Below are positions 7,906 to 12,683 of a DNA stretch of 12,683 nt, one piece after another. The first letter of the stretch is position 1; every line of letters begins with the position of its first letter. The stretch lies in contig CAJCIW010000077.1 of assembly GCA_903970455.1 (NCBI GenBank), forward strand, positions 1 through 12,683, written 5' to 3'. This stretch comes from Verrucomicrobiota bacterium. Lineage in GTDB: Bacteria; Chlamydiota; Chlamydiia; Chlamydiales; Rhabdochlamydiaceae. Below the pieces are notes generated by a model, which worked only from the letters and a program-made list of their open reading frames with translations, was not told where the DNA came from and searched no databases. The position numbers and the translations under genes were made by a program.

Positions 7906-8700
7906 TTATTCTTTGAGTTGTTTCTTCCTTTGCTCGATATAATCGAGAAGCGATACGTCTCCTTGCGTAAAGTTCTGGGCCAAAAGAGCATAAGCATCCG
8001 GATCGTAAGTTTTCAAGTTCGCGGGACGGTCTTTCCATCCCGCATTTCGAACCAATTCGTCCCATGCCATCAATTCTCCCGCTTTGGAACCGGATTGTCT
8101 TTCCAAAGCAGCTATCCGCACAAGATTATAGGCGTACAAAACGGTGCCGGAGCGGATGAATTTGTCTCTCTTTTCCCAAAACGAGTCGTCCTTTTCCAGG
8201 TCAATTTTAAGTTGTTTCGCCTCTTCCAGGGCTTGTAAATATTTACCTTCCGAGATCAACAAAGTGTTGTGTGCAAAACGGGAGTAATAGGGGCTTGTCA
8301 AATCCTGAGTTCTGACGAGGGCTGCCTTCGCATAAAGATTCGCCTTGTTCACTTCTCCCAAGCTGAGGAGCCGCTGTGCGATCTGCGTTCCAAACTTTGC
8401 CTGCAATTCTGGATGGCGGCTCAACGGTTTTTCTAAATTTTTCAGCAAAGCGTGGTCTTGGGCCTCCTGAGAGATCCAAGCCGTGAATGCCTTTTGCACT
8501 TCAAGATAATCCGATTTTTTTCCTGAGGAGATTCGGTTGGTCAGTTGAAAAAGGCAAAAAGAAACCGTAATTAATGTGGCGAAGGAAAAAAGAATTGTCT
8601 TGCTATGCTCGGAAATCCAATCCGCGCAAAGTGCTTTGGCCAGAGCCGCGCGGCCTATTTGAAGCTGTTCCCGAGAGGGATTTTGCATAGGACACCCCAT
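7906..8700 (-). CDS. Membrane-anchored helical-repeat (TPR-like) protein, function unknown
   Basis: The product has 264 residues (260 if the second Met, at 8688, is used). It has a short cytoplasmic N-terminus, one hydrophobic span (about 35-53) and then an all-helical region, about 65-260. Helix pairs with TPR-like spacing are seen at about 104-130 (Q-R-L-L-S-L-G-E-V-N-K-A), 138-165 (L-L-I-S-E-G-K-Y-L-Q-A-L-E-E-A) and 185-220. This topology, one N-terminal span followed by TPR-like helices, resembles the YfgM family of periplasmic chaperone-network proteins, but the resemblance is architectural only. An in-frame TGA directly precedes the ATG at 8700, so the start is 8700 or 8688; only the latter has a plausible GGGG Shine-Dalgarno. 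It lies 65 bases downstream of the glycosyltransferase gene and may be co-transcribed or have its own promoter. Confidence 0.72.
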   Translation of the reverse strand: MGCPMQNPSREQLQIGRAALAKALCADWISEHSKTILFSFATLITVSFCLFQLTNRISSGKKSDYLEVQKAFTAWISQEAQDHALLKNLEKPLSRHPELQAKFGTQIAQRLLSLGEVNKANLYAKAALVRTQDLTSPYYSRFAHNTLLISEGKYLQALEEAKQLKIDLEKDDSFWEKRDKFIRSGTVLYAYNLVRIAALERQSGSKAGELMAWDELVRNAGWKDRPANLKTYDPDAYALLAQNFTQGDVSLLDYIEQRKKQLKE

Positions 8701-8724
8701 TCATATATAGATAAAATGATAATT

Positions 8725-8730
8725 CCTCCT
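8725..8730 (-). promoter_or_regulatory. Orphan consensus Shine-Dalgarno upstream of the TPR-like gene
   Basis: A perfect AGGAGG on the minus strand lies 24 bases before the first available ATG (8700), too far for normal initiation, and the intervening bases contain no well-placed start codon. It may be chance, may recruit ribosomes to a non-standard start, or the DNA may serve as a promoter (TTGAAG at 8735-8730 overlaps it). Confidence 0.35.
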
Positions 8731-8765
8731 TCAATAAAGGCAAAGGGCAAAAATAGGCGCAAATA

Positions 8766-9863
8766 TTATTTTAACCCAGAATTTACCAAGTTGTAAACGT
8801 TCTCCATCTCATCAAGAGTCTGCTGGATCGTGAATTTTTCTTCCACGTGCTGCTTCCCGTTTGAGCCAAGCTGCGCTCTCACCTGAGAACTATCGGCGAG
8901 TTTCATCACGGCTTTAGCTACTGACTCGGGAGAATTAGGCGGAATGACAATCCCCGTTTGCCCGTCCAAACACACTTCAGGAAGGCCGCCTACTGTCGTC
9001 GTGATGAGGGGGCGTTCGAGAAAAGCTGCCTGGAGGCTCGCTTGGGAAACTCCTTCATGCGCTGTGCTGAGGAGGACAAAAATGTCCATCGCGCGAATGG
9101 CGGAGAAAGGGGCCTCAAGATGACCGGTAAAAGTGACGATCTTATCCAGGCCGAGTTCGGGAATTTTCGAACGGTAGTCATCGACATGGCCTCCTCCGAC
9201 AACGACCCATTTGATCTCTTTATGCTCTTTGAGCAAGACCGCCGCCTGAAGGAGGTCATTGATCCCTTTCCAGGAACGGACAAAGCAGGCCGTTCCGACC
9301 AAAATATCGCTTGGACCCACTCCAAGCGAGGCGCGAAACTCGACGGCCTTCAAAGGATCCGCCTTCAACTGCTGCGGATCGATCCCGGTGGGAATACACT
9401 TCAGCCGAAAAGGGGGCAGCCCCGCCTGCTTTCCAATGGTAGCCATGATTGGCGTCGATGTGGTCACAACAAAATCGGCAAGACCGCGGTACAAAATATG
9501 ACTGTTTAATCCTTTCCGGATAGGCGTTGAAAGGTGACGCGTCCGAATCACTTTTCTCTTCCCGATGCGAGCGGCGATCCCGCCGATCCAGGCGTCCAAA
9601 GAAGAGTGGGTGTTGATCAGCTCGATTTGATGATCTCTGCATATTTGAACGAGAGCATGGATTGTCTTGAAAGCGGATATCTTTCTAAAAAGCAGCTCGT
9701 AAACAAGAAATCCGGCATCTTTCGCTCGAGGAATCAAAGCGCCGCCGGTATTGACAGCCAAGATGACTTCATGCCCTCGCTTACGCATCCCTTCCGCCTC
9801 TCGAAGAATTCGGATCTCTTGACCGCCCCAGCCTCGCGAACTTTCAGTGTGTAAAATTTTCAT
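8766..9863 (-). CDS. GT4-family glycosyltransferase (GT-B fold)
   Basis: This enzyme probably transfers a sugar from an activated nucleotide sugar to an envelope glycan or lipid at the cytoplasmic face of the membrane. The 365 residues match the family. The N-terminal Rossmann half (about 1-170) shows S-R-G-W-G-G-Q-E (9-16) and a T-H-S-S-L-D-A-W-I-G-G segment (85-95). The C-terminal donor-binding half (about 180-350) shows F-V-R-S-W-K-G (194-200) and V-V-G-G-G (221-225). The motif E-G-V-S-Q-A-S-L-Q-A-A (270-280) is the E-x7-E region, with Gln where the second Glu is common; a GT4 subgroup with '[QE]-A' there is familiar to me. V-G-G-L-P-E-V (291-297) is also typical. The ATG overlaps the mutY stop as ATGA, so the two genes are translationally coupled. 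Acceptor and sugar cannot be read from the sequence. Confidence 0.88.
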   Translation of the reverse strand: MKILHTESSRGWGGQEIRILREAEGMRKRGHEVILAVNTGGALIPRAKDAGFLVYELLFRKISAFKTIHALVQICRDHQIELINTHSSLDAWIGGIAARIGKRKVIRTRHLSTPIRKGLNSHILYRGLADFVVTTSTPIMATIGKQAGLPPFRLKCIPTGIDPQQLKADPLKAVEFRASLGVGPSDILVGTACFVRSWKGINDLLQAAVLLKEHKEIKWVVVGGGHVDDYRSKIPELGLDKIVTFTGHLEAPFSAIRAMDIFVLLSTAHEGVSQASLQAAFLERPLITTTVGGLPEVCLDGQTGIVIPPNSPESVAKAVMKLADSSQVRAQLGSNGKQHVEEKFTIQQTLDEMENVYNLVNSGLK

Positions 9864-10900
9864 ACAAAATCTCTTTTGACAATCTGTAAAATTTTCCTAT
9901 GGCCAGAAGAGAACGGATATTTTTCGATCTCGCGCCATGAGATCCATTCATGTTCAGGTATTTTAGCCTTTTCCGACGTTTTCCACATCATGGGATGGAG
10001 TTTCACCCGGTAGCGTGTGAAGGAGTGCTCGACGCTCTCTAGGTTTTTAATTTTTTCCGCTTCAAACGGGAAAGGGAAGCTTTTATTTGAGTTTTCGACG
10101 TAGGGAAATTCGTATAAGTCGGCCATGATTTGGCCACTTTTCCCTTTTTTTAGGAGAACCTCATCGGCGCAGACGATGACAAAAACTTCCCGGGCGAGGG
10201 GAGTGATTTCCATTTTTTTTCCTTTTTTCGGCAATACCCGCTGCAATCCCTGCGAATAGGCAGAACAATTTTTTTGCAAGGGGCAGATTTGGCAAACGGG
10301 ATCACGCTTGCAGACCGTTGCGCCGAGTTCGATCAATCCCTCGACAACGAGCCAGGGCTCTTGATCGGGTAAGATCTCTTCGGCAATCTGCCTAATCTTT
10401 TTGAGCGTACCGCTTTTTTGCACATCCTCGGCAATCCCAAAATAGCGGGTCAGGACGCGAACGGTATTCCCGTCGACTGCCGCTGCTTTTTGGTGAAAGG
10501 CAAAGCTTAAGATAGCTCCAATCGTATAGGGCCCAAGCCCCTTGACGTGAGCGAGCTCTTCTCTGCTGGAGGGGAGCTTCCCATTGTGCTTTTCAAGAAA
10601 AAAACGGGCAGCTTCATACAGGTTGCGAACCCTGCTATAATAACCGAGTCCTTCCCATAATTTGATCACCTCTTCAAAAGGAGCCTCCGCTAATGAGGCC
10701 ACGGTGGGAAAACGGGCCATCCAGCGGGAATAATATTCCTTGACGACGGCCACCTGCGTTTGCTGAAGCATAATTTCTGAGATCCAAACCGCATAGGGAT
10801 CCTTCGACTTACGCCACGGAAGTTCCCGCCCCTCAAACAAAAACCAGTTTTTTAATTCCTCTGCAGGAAAAGGAAAATTTTTCATTGAACACGTCACCAT
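9860..10900 (-). CDS. mutY: MutY, adenine DNA glycosylase
   Basis: MutY removes adenine mispaired with 8-oxoguanine during base excision repair. The 346 residues match the family length. Visible features are L-P-W-R (27-30), catalytic E42 in I-S-E-I-M-L-Q-Q-T-Q-V, the helix-hairpin-helix K-G-L-G-P-Y-T (120-126) and catalytic D143 in A-V-D-G-N-T-V-R. Four iron-sulfur cysteines (C197, C203, C206, C212) and a C-terminal NUDIX-like 8-oxoG-reading domain (about 230-345) follow. Two oddities stand out: the first cysteine gap is five residues instead of the usual six, and the FSH loop reads F-T-R (294-296). The ATG at 10900 has no Shine-Dalgarno; an in-frame ATG at 10885 follows GGTGA and may be the true start, which would drop five residues. 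The gene overlaps the glycosyltransferase by 4 bases. Confidence 0.93.
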   Translation of the reverse strand: MVTCSMKNFPFPAEELKNWFLFEGRELPWRKSKDPYAVWISEIMLQQTQVAVVKEYYSRWMARFPTVASLAEAPFEEVIKLWEGLGYYSRVRNLYEAARFFLEKHNGKLPSSREELAHVKGLGPYTIGAILSFAFHQKAAAVDGNTVRVLTRYFGIAEDVQKSGTLKKIRQIAEEILPDQEPWLVVEGLIELGATVCKRDPVCQICPLQKNCSAYSQGLQRVLPKKGKKMEITPLAREVFVIVCADEVLLKKGKSGQIMADLYEFPYVENSNKSFPFPFEAEKIKNLESVEHSFTRYRVKLHPMMWKTSEKAKIPEHEWISWREIEKYPFSSGHRKILQIVKRDFV

Positions 10901-10981
10901 TGGGAAATAATTGCCGGATCATAAACCTGATCTCAATTTTTAAACAACAGGGGGTGGGGAAACACGAGAAGGTCCGGGCGA

Positions 10982-11003
10982 ACCTGCGTAGTGAGAAGCA
11001 GGT
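10982..11003. promoter_or_regulatory. Dyad ACCTGC-N10-GCAGGT in the mutY/flgN-like intergenic region
   Basis: Perfect 6-base arms (10982-10987 and 10998-11003) flank 10 bases. The centre lies about 73 bases upstream of the predicted sigma-54 start near 11066, within the range where enhancer-binding activators dock. On the other strand the same bases fall in the likely mutY leader and could form a hairpin that competes with a second one (10970-10985). Binding-site function is inferred. Confidence 0.45.
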
Positions 11004-11025
11004 GAAGGCAGTGAACCCAAGTCGC

Positions 11026-11031
11026 ATTATA
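11026..11031 (-). promoter_or_regulatory. Perfect -10 element (TATAAT) facing mutY
   Basis: TATAAT on the minus strand, with a predicted transcription start near 11019, would give mutY a leader of roughly 120 bases. No good -35 is visible: the 17-base position reads GCAATA and overlaps the sigma-54 -12 box of the opposite promoter. A -10 with a poor -35 is common for chlamydial housekeeping promoters, but it could also be chance. Confidence 0.5.
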
Positions 11032-11038
11032 CCGGCTA

Positions 11039-11056
11039 TTGGCACGGTTATTGCAT
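11039..11056 (+). promoter_or_regulatory. Sigma-54 (RpoN) promoter
   Basis: TTGGCACG-GTTA-TTGCAT matches the sigma-54 consensus (TGGCACR-N4-TTGCW) at every defined position. The GG (11041-11042) and GC (11053-11054) are separated by exactly 10 bases, giving the required -24/-12 geometry and a predicted start near 11066. The AGGAGG ribosome binding site (11081-11086) and the ATG at 11092 of the FlgN-like gene follow at normal distances. It lies between divergent genes, not inside a coding region, which makes a chance match unlikely. Confidence 0.88.
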
Positions 11057-11091
11057 CTTATTAATAGTCACCCGCTAAATAGGAGGGTGTC

Positions 11092-11577
11092 ATGAAGGAA
11101 AACCCAGAAAATTGGCAAACTTTGCATTGTTCCTTGAGAGATGATCTCCAAAAAGAGATCCATTTGACGCGTGAACTGCTCACGAACATGCGGCAAGAAG
11201 AGGTCTCCCTCATGCTTCATGATTCAGGGAGTTTAAATGCGGTCTTGCAGCAACGGGCTCAAATGCTGGAAAAGCTAAGCTTCCTACGCATTCATCGGCA
11301 AGAAATCACACAAAACTTGGAAAAAATTGTTTCAACGGGAAAAAAAACTCCCTCTTTAGATGAAATTTTACCTCTCAATGAAGAGATCAGCACGGAAATC
11401 CTCTCTTTAAGCGATCAATTAACGGCTTTGAACGAGAAGATGAACCGGCAGCAATTTCAAAATCAACGTTTGACAGAACATCCGGACCATCACCACTCCC
11501 CTCAACACATGGAGCAAACACAGCAGGTGCGTCCTAAAAGAAAAGCTTCTATTGCCACATACCAAATAAAAAAGTAA
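11092..11577 (+). CDS. FlgN-like coiled-coil protein (possible export chaperone) behind a sigma-54 promoter
   Basis: The 161-residue product is almost entirely helical in its first 125 residues. Residues about 14-75 form a long amphipathic helix pair with the pattern of FlgN-type chaperones: repeated Leu/Glu spacing, then a D-S-G-S-L-N-A-V-L-Q-Q-R-A-Q-M-L-E-K-L turn. FlgN is the cytoplasmic chaperone for hook-associated proteins in flagellar export; related small coiled coils serve type III systems. A second helix region spans 88-125. The C-terminal tail (126-161) is polar, with a histidine cluster (H130, H133-H135, H139) and a basic end. The start is certain: AGGAGG sits 5 bases before the ATG, after a sigma-54 promoter. 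The next gene starts 29 bases downstream. The FlgN assignment rests on pattern only and no partner is visible in the window. Confidence 0.65.
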   Translation: MKENPENWQTLHCSLRDDLQKEIHLTRELLTNMRQEEVSLMLHDSGSLNAVLQQRAQMLEKLSFLRIHRQEITQNLEKIVSTGKKTPSLDEILPLNEEISTEILSLSDQLTALNEKMNRQQFQNQRLTEHPDHHHSPQHMEQTQQVRPKRKASIATYQIKK

Positions 11578-11596
11578 TGTAAAACCGTTTTACATT
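11576..11596. repeat. 21-base palindrome between the FlgN-like and glycerophosphotransferase genes
   Basis: Arms AATGTAAAAC (11576-11585) and GTTTTACATT (11587-11596) are perfect complements around a single C. It begins within the stop codon of the FlgN-like gene and ends 10 bases before the next ATG. As RNA it can form a 9-base stem with a CCG loop, but no T-run follows and the stem is AT-rich. It could be an operator for a dimeric regulator, or a weak attenuator or processing hairpin. Confidence 0.6.
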
Positions 11597-11606
11597 GGGA
11601 TCCTCG

Positions 11607-12683
11607 ATGAGTGAAGAGTACCGCCCTGCTGGGCTGATCTATGGCCCAGAGTACCATCATTTGGACCATTTAGCCCCTCTTTGTTTACTGATGGGGGTTC
11701 CCCTTATTGTCACTGAGGAGAAACTTGCCGAGCAGGCGCACCGTTACTACCCGGGCCTCGAGGTAGTGAATGTGGACTACATGAGCGCCCCCGAGCATCT
11801 CGTCACCCATTTCGATCTCGTGTTTTATTCCATGCCTAGGGATCTTTTCGATGAGATTTTTTTCTTTGCCCAAAAACTCAGCCAAAAGCGGATCCATACG
11901 ATTTGGTGCCCGCACGGCAATTCCGACAAAGGAAACGGAATTTTTTACATGGAAGCCCTTAAAAAAGAAGAGGCCGCATTAGTCTATGGGAAACAAATGA
12001 TCGAATACCTCAAACGAAAGTTTGTTTTTGACCGATTGAAAGGGCATGTTGCGACTGGGAACTTTCGCTACCAATTTTATCTGACGCACAAATCTTTTTA
12101 CGACACTGTTGCCGAAAAAGAAATTTTACGGCGATTGCCTCGAGCAGAGAAAACTCTGCTGTATGCCCCTACCTGGCAAGACTATGAGCGTTCTTCCTCT
12201 TTCCTCGATGCAACAGTTCCTCTGATTGAAAAACTTCCTGAAAAGTATAATCTGATCATCAAGCTGCATCCCAACTTGCATCTTCAGGATGAATTCCAAA
12301 TCGCAGAATTGATGGAAAAATACCAGGAGCGAAAAAATCTCCTTTTTCTAGTCGACTTTCCTCCGATTTATCCTCTTTTGAATGTGGCTGATGTTTATAT
12401 CGGCGATATGTCCTCGATCGGATATGATTTTCTCGCTTTTGATCGGCCTATGTTCTTTTTAAATCAAAATACCCGTAATCCCAAGAGTGATCATGGGCTT
12501 TACCTTTTTCGTTCCGGCATTGAGATTAAACCCGAACAGTATCCCGATATCCATCAGATCATCGACCATTATTTTCATTATGAGCTCCGCAACTTCTCGG
12601 AGATGAGGCAAGAAGTATATGCCTATGCTTTCGGCCACACCAGGCCTCTTGAGCAGGTTAAAAGTGAAATCAGCGGGCTTTAT
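11607..12683 (+). CDS. TagB/TagF-type (CDP-glycerol) glycerophosphotransferase (partial, runs off the right edge)
   Basis: The frame is open for 359 codons from the ATG at 11607 to the window end, so the C-terminus is missing. The pattern matches the glycerophosphotransferase family (PF04464), GT-B enzymes that move phosphoglycerol or similar polyol phosphates from CDP-activated donors onto envelope glycans. Visible motifs are C-P-H-G (101-104, the conserved His-Gly), T-G-N-F-R near residue 150 (the usual T-G-x-P-R), Y-A-P-T-W (186-190), K-L-H-P-N (219-223, catalytic-type His) and G-D-M-S-S-I-G-Y-D-F (266-275) followed by D-R-P-M-F-F. Chlamydiae lack Gram-positive teichoic acids, so the acceptor is more likely an LPS or other surface glycan. 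GGGA upstream is only a weak Shine-Dalgarno. The short 29-base gap suggests co-transcription with the FlgN-like gene from the sigma-54 promoter, unless the intervening palindrome stops it. Confidence 0.85.
   Translation, partial: MSEEYRPAGLIYGPEYHHLDHLAPLCLLMGVPLIVTEEKLAEQAHRYYPGLEVVNVDYMSAPEHLVTHFDLVFYSMPRDLFDEIFFFAQKLSQKRIHTIWCPHGNSDKGNGIFYMEALKKEEAALVYGKQMIEYLKRKFVFDRLKGHVATGNFRYQFYLTHKSFYDTVAEKEILRRLPRAEKTLLYAPTWQDYERSSSFLDATVPLIEKLPEKYNLIIKLHPNLHLQDEFQIAELMEKYQERKNLLFLVDFPPIYPLLNVADVYIGDMSSIGYDFLAFDRPMFFLNQNTRNPKSDHGLYLFRSGIEIKPEQYPDIHQIIDHYFHYELRNFSEMRQEVYAYAFGHTRPLEQVKSEISGLY

Noticed and set aside
10940..11040. Possible small structured RNA (signal recognition particle or tRNA-like) on either strand
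   Set aside because: Fragments such as GGTCCGG look similar, but the GGAA tetraloop and conserved internal loop are absent and no cloverleaf can be drawn.
10833..11045. 70-codon minus-strand frame upstream of mutY
   Set aside because: It overlaps the mutY start, both promoters and the dyad, has no clear ribosome binding site, and its Cys/Phe/Arg-rich product looks random.
11576..11596. TyrR-type operator
   Set aside because: TGTAAA and TTTACA are present, but the spacing is five instead of six bases and TyrR is not expected in this lineage.
11685..11915. 76-codon minus-strand frame inside the glycerophosphotransferase gene
   Set aside because: It is antisense to a gene with recognisable family motifs and has no independent support.
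1..12683. Mobile elements, CRISPR arrays, phage genes or toxin-antitoxin pairs
   Set aside because: I looked for transposases, terminal repeats, regularly spaced repeats and small paired genes and found none; gene style is even throughout.

Overview
The window looks like part of the chromosome of a bacterium of the phylum Chlamydiae, probably one of the amoeba-associated 'environmental' chlamydiae rather than a Chlamydia species. I base this on the compact type II secretion cluster: GspD, GspE, GspF, GspG and a second pseudopilin in this order, preceded by a single-span membrane protein. That is the order I know from the chlamydial CT573-CT568 region. GspD also has an atypical N-terminus. The lineage is an inference from gene order and protein style, not from a search, and I cannot name the species.

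Layout. (1) Positions 1-7326, minus strand: a tight type II secretion operon. Transcription runs from a GTG-started single-span membrane protein in the GspC position (7326-6031), through gspD (6034-3713), gspE (3720-2032), gspF (2024-837) and gspG (823-407), to a GspH-like pseudopilin (435 to beyond position 1). Junctions are overlaps of 4, 8 and about 29 bases or gaps of 7 and 13 bases, so this is almost certainly one transcript. The ATPase, inner-membrane platform, secretin and two pseudopilins are all present. Both pseudopilins lack the glycine normally required before the prepilin-peptidase cut. (2) Positions 7475-7861, plus strand: a small three-span membrane protein of unknown function, divergent from the secretion operon. 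(3) Positions 10900-7906, minus strand: mutY, a GT4 glycosyltransferase overlapping it by 4 bases, and a membrane-anchored helical-repeat (TPR-like) protein. (4) Positions 11092-12683, plus strand: a FlgN-like coiled-coil protein, then a TagB/TagF-type (CDP-glycerol) glycerophosphotransferase that runs off the window end.

The most interesting spot is the mutY/flgN-like divergent intergenic region (10901-11091). It carries a complete sigma-54 (RpoN) promoter, TTGGCACG-GTTA-TTGCAT, placed exactly as expected in front of the FlgN-like gene with a strong ribosome binding site. A 6-base-arm dyad lies about 70 bases upstream of the predicted start, where an enhancer-binding protein could sit. A perfect TATAAT on the other strand is so close that the sigma-54 site would cover the -35 region of a mutY promoter. 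The layout suggests an RpoN-controlled export-chaperone-like/surface-polymer gene pair, with bound sigma-54 polymerase possibly occluding mutY.

Other points of note are an 18-base exact repeat, 400 bases apart, at the two pseudopilin cleavage-site segments; a MutY with a shortened iron-sulfur loop and an altered FSH loop; and a near-perfect 21-base palindrome between the two plus-strand genes at the right end. I see no mobile elements, CRISPR arrays, tRNAs or rRNAs. No stretch over 300 bases lacks a gene.
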